NCBI GenBank assembly: GCA_035771175.1
Contig: CM069593.1
Coordinates: 35,662,741 to 35,726,740, forward strand
Source of the DNA: Paratinospora sagittata
Taxonomy: Eukaryota; Streptophyta; Magnoliopsida; Ranunculales; Menispermaceae
DNA length: 64,000 bases
Reading direction: 5' to 3'
The notes below the pieces were generated by a model that saw only the letters and a program-made list of their open reading frames with translations, did no database searches and was not told the origin of the DNA. Made by a program: the position numbers and the translations under genes. Shown piece by piece: positions 12,801 through 24,800 of this stretch. How positions within the stretch are numbered: position 1 is the first letter of the stretch; the number at the start of each line of letters is the position of its first letter.

Positions 12801-15800
12801 TAGTTTTCTTCTGCCCTTCAGAAAAGTACGTACCAGCTGAGACCACTTCAAATAATTTTTTCCATCAAGTCTGTAGGCGGCTTGAATGTTCGGTAGTTCT
12901 CCTTTCTCTATTTTATCAACTGTTTCTTCTATCTGCACTGTTTCAGAAGTAACCGACATTTTCCTTTTTTTTTTTTTTTTTTTTTTTTTATGCCGTTCTT
13001 CAAGGATGTGAAGAAGAAGAAACAGTTATAGACGAAGATAGATCTAAAAGTGAACAGTGATCGAAACAGTGAACAGTGAACAAAACCAGTGAACAGTGAT
13101 ACGTGATCGAAACAGGTGAATAGTGATCCAAACCAGTGAACAGTGTCGAAACAGTGAACAGTAATCGAACCAGTGAACAGTGATCGAGATGATGAACAGT
13201 GACAGAAATCAGGTGAATAGTGATCCAAACCAGTGAACAGCGTCGAAACAGTGAACAGTGTCGAAACAGTGAACAGTGTCGAAACAGTGAACAGTGTCGA
13301 ACTAGTGAACAGTAATCGAACCAGTGAACAGTGATCGAGATGATGAACAGTGACAGAAATGTTGCAGGCGATGCGTTTGCAGTTGTGAAACTGATCGCGA
13401 TGCGTTTGCAGTTGATGTGCGATGAAGAAGAAAGAAGAAGAGATGCAGAATCAGTTGCAGACGATCGCGATTTGCAGAATCAGTCGCAGATGATCGCGAT
13501 TTGCAATCAGTCGCAGATGATCGCAGATGACGATGAGGCACAGTCGCATGGACAGACGATGAAGATGATGAATAGTAACAGTTGCAAAGACTACGAACCA
13601 GTTGCAGATGGAAGATGATGAATCGCACGAACCAGACGAAGAAGACGATGAACAGTGAATCGATGAACAGCAACAGTTGCAGACTAAAAAGGAAGACGAT
13701 GAATAGTGACGATGAACAGTGCAGGTGCGATTTGTGTTGCAGATCGGCGGCAGCGGAGATGCAACGAGCAGCAGCAACGGTGATGAAGATGGAGGATTTC
13801 GGCAGCTACGGCGATGAAGGCCGACAATGATGATTCCGGCGATGAAGGCCGAAACAGATTTCTCAGTAATAAAAACTAGGGCTCTGATACCATGTTAAAA
13901 TAATAAAAGACACAAAGATATAACGTGGTTTGGCTTTATGGCCTACATCCACGGGAGAAGAGAAAGGATCTTTATTCTTGTGTAATGTCTTAATGGAGGG
14001 ACTCCATATATATAGACATACAGGGCTATGTACTTATGGCTACATTTATAATTTTAGTAACTGCTATATTCCTTAAAGGAAATAAATCCTTAAGGAAATA
14101 ATTCTGTACAGGAAACATATCTATCAACAATAGGAAACAAATCTCAACAGGAACTTCTCTCTTTCCATTAAAATAAAGGATGGAGATAACCCTCCCTGGT
14201 GGCTCACCGGAGTTTATGGTCCAAATACACACCAAGACAGACAATCTGGGATGAGTTAGCAACTCTTGGTGGTTTATGCACTCCCAAATGGGGTGTTGGA
14301 GGTGATTTCAACGTAATCAGATTTATGTCTGAAAAGACAAGGTTCTCCTCACTGTCAACAAGCATGAAGGATTTCGACAACCTAATCAATGAGATGCAAC
14401 TAAGAGATCCAACATTGCTAAACCAGAAATACACATGGACTAATGGCAGTGAACTGCCCACATGATGTAGATTGGATAGGTTCCTTCTAGACAAAGATTG
14501 GGAAGAGTTGTATCAAATGAGCAGACAGGAGACTGAAGTTAGACTTACCTCTGATCACTGGCCAATTACTTTGAATTCATCATCAGAAAAGTGGGGACCA
14601 ATGCCTTTCAAATTCGAGCATGTATGGCTCTCATACAAGGACTTCGATCAATTAGTTAGGCAATGGTGGACTCAAAATTCATTCCAAGGATGGGAAGGCT
14701 ACAAATTCAAGAGCAAGCTGAAATTCTTGAAAGCCAAAATTAAAGATTGGAGTAGGAATTTCTTTGAACAAGACTAACAAAATAGGAAGGAATTGCTGCA
14801 AGAATTAAATGCACTCGACAAGCATTGGGGTGATGCAACCTGGTCCACTGAAGACAGATCTAAAAGAGCATAAATCATGGGGAAAATTCATTCTATCAAT
14901 GTTCGTGAAGATAGAGTGGCTGCACAAAAAGCAAAGATAAAATGGGCCAAGGAGGGGGATGGCAACACTAAATATTTCCATAGAATGTTGAGACAAAGAA
15001 GGGCAAGAACAATAATATCCAAACTGGAACTGGGTGAAGGGACATTGCTGGAATCTGAAGATGGGATTGTCAAGGAAATAACTGATCATTTCCAAAATCT
15101 ATTGACTGATGCGAATTATCAAACATGGGGCATCGATGGTATTAATTGGAACTGCATTGGTGAGGAGCTGAGTTTATGGCTGGAAGCCTGGAAAGACCTT
15201 TTGAGGAAGATGAAATCAAACAGGTTGTATTTAGCTGGGATGGTAAAAAGGCACCTGGTCCAGATGGCTTCACCTTGACCTTTTTTTCTAAAATTCTAGG
15301 ACCTAATAAAGAAGGATCTTCTAAAGGTTATGCATGAGTTTCATAATTCAAGAGTAGTCAACAGGAGCACTAATGAAACATATATAAGCCTAATCCTGAA
15401 GAAGCTCAGTCCTGAAAAGGTTGGAGATTTTAGACCAATCAGCCTAACAATCAGTCTTTACAAATCATTGCAAAAACCCGGGCAAAAAGACTGCAGAAAG
15501 TAATCCACAACATTGTGGTTGAAACTCAGATGGCATTTGTTCGAAATAGACAAATCACAGATGCTATTCTTATTGCCAATGAAGCTGTGGAGGAGTACAG
15601 ACAAAAAGACAAAGATGGATTACTATTGAAGATAGATTTTACCAAGGCGCATGACTTAGTAAGATGGGATTTTCTAGGCTTTGTGATGCAGAGGAAGGGG
15701 TTTGGAAACAAATGGAGACGATGGATAAGAGGGTGCTTAAACACTGTTTCATTCTCAGTCTTTGTTAATGGTAAACCAGGGGTAAATTTGATGGGTCCAA

Positions 15801-18800
15801 AGGTTTAAGGCAAGGGCACCCATTATCCCCGTTTCTCTATACACTAGTGGCCGACTCTTTGGATGGGTTAATAAACAAGGCCATGGAGAAAGGGCTGATC
15901 AGTGATTTTAAGATTGGGGTTGATCATATCCAGTTATCAAACTTACTGTTTGTAGATGATTGCATATTCTTGCTGGATAATGACATGGTAAACTTGGACA
16001 ATACAACGAAGGTGATAAAATTTTTGTTTCATATCTGACCTCAACATCAATTTATCAAAAAGCAAACTTGTGGGTATTAACATAGAGGAGGACTAGGTCA
16101 ATGGTTTGACATCAGATATTGGGTGTTTTGTGAATCAGTGGCCAATCAAGTATCTGAGGATGCCACTGGGGGGGAATCCTCTCAAGGCATCATTTTGGGA
16201 GTCAATGATTAAGATTGTCTCTAAAAGAATTGAAGAATGGGAATGAGGTTTCTTATCGAAGGGAGGAAGATTAACTCTCTTAAAGGCAGTCCTACAAGCA
16301 ATCCCTACTTACTATCAGTGGCATCCACCTTCGGGCGTTCAATGAGGAACTTTCTGTGGAAGGGGGAGGAAAAATCTTTGGGGTTTCATCCAATCAGATG
16401 GGATTTGGTCAAGACTACATTGGTGGAATGGGGGTGGAAGATTTGATAAGAAAGAACAAGGCATTGGCAGACAAATGGCTATGGCTTTTCTCTAGAGAAC
16501 CTGATTCTCTGTGGGCAAAAATTATCAAAAGTCGACATGGTTTGCTTGATAATGCCAGGGATGCCAGCATTAACCCAAAAGGCACATATAGAAGCCCATG
16601 GAAATTCATTTTTTCCATTTACCCCTCATTTCGTATCCACACCAGACTAAAATTAGGAAATGGGAACCTAATCAAATTTTAGGAAGACCAATGGTTTGGA
16701 AATGACTGTTTCAAACACATGTTTCCAACCATCTACAACCTTTCATCCTTGCACCAAGCTCCAATATCATCATTTACTGAAAATAACAACTTTAGTAATA
16801 CAGTAAATTGGAACCTTCACCTAAATAGGAACTTATCCCAAAGAGCCTTAGCTAAGATTGATCGTTTGATTGAATGCTTAAATTTTGTGTTATTATCCGT
16901 GGAATATGATAAAGTTTTATGGCTAGGAACCGCAAACAGTTTATTCACAACTAATTTCATATGGAAAGCACATGTACCTTCAAAAGTCAAAAGTATGGGT
17001 TGGTTATTAGCTCATCAAAAAATCAATTGTGCAGATGTATTACAGAGGAGACAACCATACATGGCCTTATCTCCAAACTGGTGTTGCATGTGCAGGAACA
17101 ATGAAGAATCTGTTAAGCACATGTTTTGGGAATGTGACTTTGTGAGGAGGCTTTGGTCTAGATGGACTGGGCATTCACTAGCTTTCTCCAACCAAATGTT
17201 GAAGATCCCTTTTGTTTCCCCAACAATCAAGGTCTAAAAGGAGAATTAAAGAATTACTAGAGAATTTTGGTTTAAGCTGTTGTTTGGTGTGTTTGGAAAG
17301 AAAGAAACTCAACAATTTTTTATGATGTAATGAGTAGTACAGATTAAGTTTGGGAGAACTCGGTTTTTGTTTTGCTCTCTGGACTAGTTTCTGTTAAGTT
17401 ATCCAAGGAATATGGTTTTAGTGACTGGTGTAGAAATTGGCTGGACATTTTGGAAACTTTGTAATTTTTGTATCTTGTTTTCAGGTGATAACTTATCCCC
17501 TGAAAACATTTTAATGTTGTACTCACAGCAAAATTATATATAATATAAATATATGTTTCCTGTCAAAAAAAATAAAATAAAAAAATTTCCACATTCTCTT
17601 AAGTCTTTCCATAGCATCATCTTCCTTAATGGTCCTAATATTATGTCCTTTTTTATTTTCCCTACTTTTATGCATCTTTTGACCTTCTTGTCGTAGCTTT
17701 ACTATTTAAATCATTGTTTATGTCGCATTCGGTATCTCCCATAATTTTCTTTGCTTCCAAGTAGGAACCAATATTTTTCTAGTTTTTCAGCTATCCTCAA
17801 TCTTTAGTGACTAGGAAGAGTGAAATATTGGGCAATAATGATCAAAATATAGGGAGAGGAAGATTAAAACATAAAGTAAATGGATTTAGATAATAAAAAA
17901 GGATTAGATCCTTGTAATATAGTTATAGATGTTGCCCTTGATCAAGGATCGAAAATTCGATTTCGACTTGACTTCGGACACTTGAAAATTAGAATGAATT
18001 TGTAGAAGTTTAATTCGACATGAAGAATTTTTGTAAAAATTCGCTAAATTGGAGAAGTTTAGAGAATTTTTGCATATATGCTTAAATATCTAGATTTACT
18101 GTAGTATCTAAGAACTAATATAAATAGACACTTTTAATACATAAAAATATCAATAAGTGACCTAACAAAATCAATCTTGTTAAGTGGGTTGATGAATTTG
18201 AAATGGTGGGTTTTAGTCTTAATTCCTTTTCTTTGTTTTGATATTTAATTTTGTGGTGGCTTGCTTCTCGACCATATACTTTGCTAGTTTGAATTGCACC
18301 ATGCTTAATTTATTAGTTTATTATTTAAATGCATTGTTTTTTAATCTTGTTTTATAAGAGTTAACTAAAAAAAGATGACTTTGAGAACTCTTTTAATTTA
18401 TTTTAAAGTTTTTATTTTATTTTAACTTTATTTATTTATTTGCTTCTTTTCTTCTCTTTTTTGTAAAACATATCTCATAAACTACATAATTTGTTAGCTT
18501 GTTAAATTATTTTTAAAAATTTATATTGCTATGTTGGTTGATGAAGTTGAAAATAGTACATAATTATTGGTATTTCTTTGTTTTCTATTTATGAAATAAC
18601 ATTTTTTTTACTTCTCTGTCGAATTTCATCGATTTTTTTTTTCAATTTTTGCATTTTTGAATTGAAAAACAAAAAAAATTTATCGAATTTCTCGAATTTT
18701 ATTGAAATTATTTCTGCAAATTTTTGTATTTTTTATTTTACATCCACTTCGCACTTCGGTGATAAAAAAAAGGGGGAAAAATTCGTGGAAGTTCGCCAAA

Positions 18801-21800
18801 TTTCGGGAAATTTTTTAACCATGCCCTTGATAGAGTGGAGTGGAAGAAACAAATTCATGTTACTGACCCCATGTAGTTGGGAAAAACTTTGTTGATCTGA
18901 GTTGAGTGGCGTCATCCCATTTTTATGGACATCTTATATTTTCCCTCATCTGTGATGTTATCTATCTTCTTTCTTTGAATCCATCCTTAAAATCTCATAC
19001 ACTAATTATCTTCTTCCGATATGAGTTTCTTAGTTGTTCCTTAAATGTTGTCTTAATTTTTTATTTTATTTTCCTCTCCTAATGGACCATGTTGGTGGTA
19101 AAGTTATCCTTTCCTGTTAAAATGTAGAAGTGAATAACTAATCAACTTTTCATGTTAGACTCGTTATTCTCTTCCATTAGTACATATCTTTGTTTGGATT
19201 TACATCATTATTATTTTGTATATCTTTCACCTATGTAGAAGCCATTGGTTTCCTTCGGTTTAAACTCTCTCTACTTAACAAGTTTTGTTGATATTTTTAA
19301 ACCTTAATTGCTTTTAAACCTTCTATTGACTATGGACTTTTTCCCTATTAAGATTCCCAAAATAATCTTGATACCCATGTCTGGCAATCTACATACTATC
19401 TTATTTATTTCCACACAACAATCAAACAGCACAACAATGTCATATTTAGAGGATTCTCTAGCCAGGCCTCATCCAGGTTCAGGTACAACATGTCTATACT
19501 ACTTATCAACTCTAGAGCATGCTTTAGCTTGAACTAGACCAAGTGAAGATCATAATTCATGCATGGAGTTGGCCAAGGTTTAAATCCACAACAAACTAAT
19601 GCATCCATCCTTGCTTGTGCTTGCAATGCAGTTGACAGAATACTACTTGTGAGTTATGTATTATATGGACATGCATCAAAGGATGAGGTGCCCAATAACT
19701 AGCCATAGGAGTTTCATATGGTGATTACTAATTTAATCTTAAATATGTGGCTAATCGGATCTTGATTTAGTTTTTTTTTAAGCTTTTGATACATGTTTCT
19801 AAAGATTTTAGCCCTTTCTACTGATTTAATATAATGTTTTCAAGGTTGTGTTATTACTTCTTTAGTGTGGAAAACATCAAAAGGTACTTGAATTATGTTG
19901 TTGGAGCATCTATAATTTTAGAAGTTGCATACAATGAGTGAGTTGATGCTTCCTAAGAGCATGTTAATTTGTTATAACCTAAGCCCTCAATAGGGTGCAT
20001 GTCTATGGTTTTTGACATATATAATTCTCATGTAGAGCTTCTGCAAGTCATGCAAAGGAGACCGTGTTGTGAGAGGATCAAAGACAATTAAAATAGATGT
20101 TATGCCAGGTATGTCAATTATATCTTTAGGTGTGTGGCTTGTTTCATAATTTAGTTTACCTTTATTCTCTTTGGTGCTATATCCCTCTTAAATCTCTATA
20201 GTTCTTGGCTTACTTGTTGGTATCTTCCCTTAAAAAAGTTTTTCTTTTTAGAAAGTTTTCCCCTCATCAAAGGCAAATGTATAGAGAGCTATTTTTGTTT
20301 TATTATGTTTATCATTTTGATGTCTACAGCTGACGAAGTTTAGTAACACCAACTGTTTTTTTTTTTTTTTAACTCTGATTCTTCCTATTTATGCATTTCT
20401 CATCTATTTAGTGTTTGAGTAGATGTAAAAGTAATTAAGATAAATTTTAAGCATAACATGTAGCTTGCTTGTACGTAATATCTGAAGGTTTTTTCATGTT
20501 TACATTTGATGGCATGTTCTAATTCCCATTTAGAGTAAGATTAAATTGTTTCGCTTACAATAATATTTGTAGCTAAATGTGGTGAAGAGAATTTTGCCTA
20601 GAAAACGAAGGGTTGTCAATGGAGAATTTTGGTGCTTGGAACAAGGCGTTGATTGATAAATGATTCTGGAGGTTTTAAAATGAAAAGGATTCATTGTGGG
20701 ACAAGGTGATCGGGAGTAGGCATGGGTATAGGACACCAAGGATCAAAAATTTGATTTCAACTTGACTTCGGTCACTTGAAAATTAGAATTAATTTGTAGA
20801 AGTTTAATTCGACATGAAGAATTTTTGTAAAAATTCGCTAAATTAGAGAAGTTTAGAGAATTTTTGCATATATGCTTAAATATCTAGATTTATTGTAGTA
20901 TAAGCTAAAAACTAATATAAATAGACACTTTTAATACATAAAAATACCAATAAGTGACCTAACAAAATCAATCTTGTTAAGTAGGTTAATGAATTTGAAA
21001 TGGTGGGTTTTGGTCTTAATTCCTTTTCTTTGTTTTGATATTTAATTTTGTGGTAGCTTGCTCCTCGACTATATACTTTGCTAGTTTGAATTGCACCATG
21101 CTTAATTTATTAGTTTCTTATTTAAATGTATTGTTTTTTAATCTTGTTTTATAAGAGTTAACTAAAAGAAGATGACTTTGAGAACTTTTTTAATTTATTT
21201 TAAAGTTTTTATCTTATTTCAACTTTATTTATTTATTTGCTTCTTTTCTTCTCTTTTTTGTAATACATATCCCATAAAGTACATAATTTGTTAGCTTGTT
21301 AAATTATTTTTAAAAATTTAGATTGCTATATTGGTTGATGAAGTTGAAAATAATACCTAATTATTCTTATTTCTTTGTTTTCTAGTGATGAAATAATATT
21401 TGTTTACTTCTCTGTCGAATTTTGTCAATTTTTTTGTCAATTTTTTGCATTTTTGAATTGAAAAATAGAATTTTTATCGAAGTTTATCTAATTATTTGGG
21501 CGAATTTTTGCATTTTTTATTTTACATCCACTTCGCACTTTGGTGGTTAATAAAAAGGGAAAAAATTCATGGAAGTTCGCAGAATTTCGAGGAATTTTTG
21601 AACCATGTAGGACACCAATTGGGATGGTAGCTTGATCTCCATTGCCACTTATAGGAGCCCATAAAAATCCATCCACGCACTCTAACCCATGTTGCCTAGC
21701 TTGGTAGTAACAGGGTACACATCTAGTTTTGGGAAGATGTATGGCTTGGAACAAGTGGTTTCATGGCCTTATTACCCAATCAATATTGGCTATCATACAG

Positions 21801-24800
21801 GCAAAATGAAGCAATTAAAGCCTTTTGTGAGGTTCCCGAAGCCAAATGAAGGGAGAGGATTGATTTGGAACCTATTCCTAAGTAGGGATGTGTTGGAGAG
21901 AGTGGCTAATAAGGTAGCCTCCTTACTTGAATGTCTTGAGGGATGCCACATATTGAGGGGAGGGCGAGGGACAAAACTATATGGACCATTCACACATTAG
22001 GGGCCATCACTTCACATTCCCTATTTGAATTCCTTACATTGCGGCTACCTACGACCGATTTCCCACACACACACTTGCAAAACTTGCATACCATCTAAAG
22101 TCAAAATCCTAGGGTACGTCTAACACATGGGAACTAAATTGCAGTGACATGCTGCAGTGTAGGTAACAATATTACACCATTTCTCCTAACTGGTGTTGCT
22201 TATGTAAGAGAGACAACGAATCAAACAATCACATTTTCTTGGAATGCAAACTCACCAAGAAAGTATGGAGATGGAAAACATACCTGCAATGGCTTGTGCT
22301 ACCAATTGAGATGTGCTTATGGGCCTTTCCAGAGGATGGATTCTTTCCGACAAAAATGAAGTACTATTGGAGAGTGGTAACTTTTGTTGTAGTTTGGGTG
22401 ATTTGGAAGGAGAGGAATGAGAGGAATTTTGATGTAGGAGGGTGTAGCGAATTTTATTTTAAATTTGAAAATTCAAAATTTTCCCTCAAGTGAATGGGTT
22501 GCACAAGTAGTAAAGAGTGAGAAAGAGCATCGTTCCCACGAGGATTAGTTACTAATTATTGAAATTGGTCTAATCTAGTTATATTTGAAAAATAAAAAGT
22601 TGCAACTAACTTGCAAACAAAATTAAATCTAAGAAACAAAAAATTCAAAATTAATGCGGTGAATGCTGCAAAAGTATTTGAAAATAAGAATGAAGACTTT
22701 GGATTGGAATTTGAGACCTTAAAAACACTAGGGCTATGATTTCACTTGTTATTATGCATGAATTTTCAATTTTATGATAATTGATATATTTATCCTAATT
22801 GAAAGTCGAATCGCCCTAAATCATTTAATACTCTCTCGAGTAAATATTAAAAGTCTTTCTAAATGTCAATTTCCTATCTTTGGATGAAAATTAGAACATT
22901 TAGAAAGTCATTAAGTTCAATGACAATTCATCGAGACCACATAGACCATATAGGTATATCTCTATCATATACTAATTCTATGGTTTGCATTTCATCAAAC
23001 ATATAGCGTACGTCACCTCTTGGTCCTTAGCATACTAATTTAAAGTCAAATGAATGTTGATCAAGCATTTATAAGCATTAAATACTAAAATGCAAACTCA
23101 ATTAAAGAAGCAAATACAATCAATTCATCAATTCAATCAAAAACTCTTGCAATCTCTCACAAGCTATATCATGCCCTAGTTAAGAAATTCCGTGCATACT
23201 TGGATATGAAATGAAAGATATCTAACATGTTCATTGTTTAAGAAACGCAAATGGGATGGAAAAAAAGAAGAAAATGCTCCCAATTGGCGTTGGTTTTCAG
23301 CTCAAAATCAAATCAGCTCACGGCTTCCTTGGTTCCAATGCCAAGACCAAATAGCTCCCTAATTGCTGCAACTTTCCACCCTTCATTACCCTCAAATTGC
23401 AGCCACGTATTACTTTCTGTAATCCATGGTTTTCAGCTCAACTCCTTCTCCAAAACAATGTAAAACCACTAGCTGCAATTACAAAGGGAATCAATCACTT
23501 ATGCTCAAATCACCAAACACATTGCTCATAAAATTCAGCTCACAACCATGACTTGCTGATGCTTCTTTTCCAACCAAAAACCAAGCCAACAAAGCAGCAA
23601 ATAACTGTCCAAACTCACCTCAATCACTGTCCAAACTGCTCATGAAATTCTGCTCATAAGTGACGCCACTTTTCAGCTTGAACACCGTTCAAATTCAAAC
23701 CAAAAGGAATGCAGCAGCAATGTCTTTAAAGTGATGTTTTATAGCATTCAAAGGCAGCTCATATCCACTAAAAACAATCAAGATGGAGACCCTTTAGCTA
23801 AGTTACAGCAGCCTCTTCAAATTGGCTCACTTTGGCCCCACCAAAATGCCACCACCACCTTATGTTTCTTCCCAATTTGAGTATGACAGCAGCAGCTTGC
23901 AAATGCCTCCACTGCTTCCTTCTCCAAAACCAGCCCCCTTAGTTGCGAAACCCACCGTCAAAATCAAATACAAAATCAGGTTGTGGCCCTCTATCTTGCT
24001 CCCTCTCCATCCGCTATTTTTCCTCTTTCTTTTCTCCTTTTTTTTTTATTAAAAAAAAAGGCTCAATGACGTGGCTCCTCAATCCTCTTCTTTGTTTTTC
24101 ACCCTTAAGCACAACCACAATTCCCCCCTTTTTCCATGTTCTCCCCCAAAATGAAAACTAAAACCTAAGCCTTCAAAAAGGAAAAACTCCCCCTCAACTC
24201 CTTTCAATTTTCTTTTTATATGGGCATGTGGAGAAACCCTAAGGGTGAGATATTTTTATGTATAACAGCCCATCAAAAAGTTGTTATTCCATTCACTTAT
24301 GTGTGCCACCTCACATATAGTATGCCAAATGAATCAAGTATGTCATCCATGTGTGTATTTTTCCAATTTTGACTTTTATTTCTCCAATTCTCTACAAAAA
24401 CCAAAATTAACCAAAAGTTAGTAAAAATTTGTAATTGATGTAAATATTGCAATTATATGTCATATTAAGCTCAATTGTAAGTAAAGAATTGAAATAAATG
24501 ATGAGTATAATTTGAACACATTAGAGAGAGATATTTGATGGATGTTTGGGAAACTTCTCAATACCTGGCCTCATTATGGGTTAGTGTGATCAAATTAGTT
24601 AAGGGTTTATAGGTTTAGTGAGTGATTGCAAGGGTGCATTCCAATACTGGACTATTTGTAACGTGCTTAGGGGAACAACTTGTCCTTGCTGAGCTATTTG
24701 TAACTAAGCTTACCTCTATTAATGAACATAGTTACCATTTCATGTCAAAAAAATTTGTAGCCAAGAAAATTTTTGTAATGCTACTTTAGGCTGTAACGCA

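Larger units (their letters stand above)
8325..14149 (-). mobile_element. Complete Ty1/copia LTR retrotransposon, minus strand
   Basis: A 5825-bp element bounded by two 257-bp LTRs (TG...CA). Its polyprotein reads on the minus strand, so the right LTR is the 5' LTR. A tRNA-iMet primer site, TGGTATCAGAGC on the minus strand, directly abuts the right LTR (13881-13892). A purine tract, GAGGGGGAG on the minus strand, abuts the left LTR (8582-8590). Flanks read GGGAC (8320-8324) and GGAAC (14150-14154), a 5-bp target duplication with one mismatch. By eye the LTRs differ at only two positions. It inserted into the plus-strand LINE and is younger than it. Confidence 0.95.
7450..17584 (+). mobile_element. 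LINE (plant L1 type), plus strand, split by a copia element
   Basis: A second LINE starts head to head with the minus-strand one near 7450. It has a leader/ORF1-like region (7450-8040), the endonuclease N-terminus (8065-8324), an interruption by the copia element (8325-14149), the endonuclease C-terminus (14155-14640), a reverse transcriptase (about 15170-16040), a connection region and zinc-finger region (16350-17230), and a 3' end near 17560 followed by an A-rich tail. In-frame stops (for example TGA at about 14463 and TAA at about 14775) show it is inactive. Confidence 0.82.
1663..20035 (+). other. 18.4-kb DnaJ intron filled with retroelements
   Basis: The intron begins GTATAA after the third zinc repeat exon and ends TGTAG before the 20036 exon. 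From left to right it holds ordinary AT-rich sequence, a possible small MITE (2503-2727), a diverged tandem duplication (3358-3885), a minus-strand LINE remnant, a plus-strand LINE split by a complete copia element, and a hAT-like MITE. The element genes lie on both strands. Gaps 1663-2500, 17590-17940 and 18832-20035 show nothing beyond AT-rich intron sequence. Confidence 0.85.

Noticed and set aside
13045..13345. CRISPR-like array of GAACAGTG repeats
   Set aside because: Units are short, irregular and contiguous with no unique spacers, and the context is a eukaryotic retrotransposon leader.
13302..13830. Open frames on both strands in the copia leader
   Set aside because: They arise from short tandem repeats without stops, give low-complexity Cys/Ser/Arg-rich or Gln-rich readings, and lie in the untranslated leader of the element.
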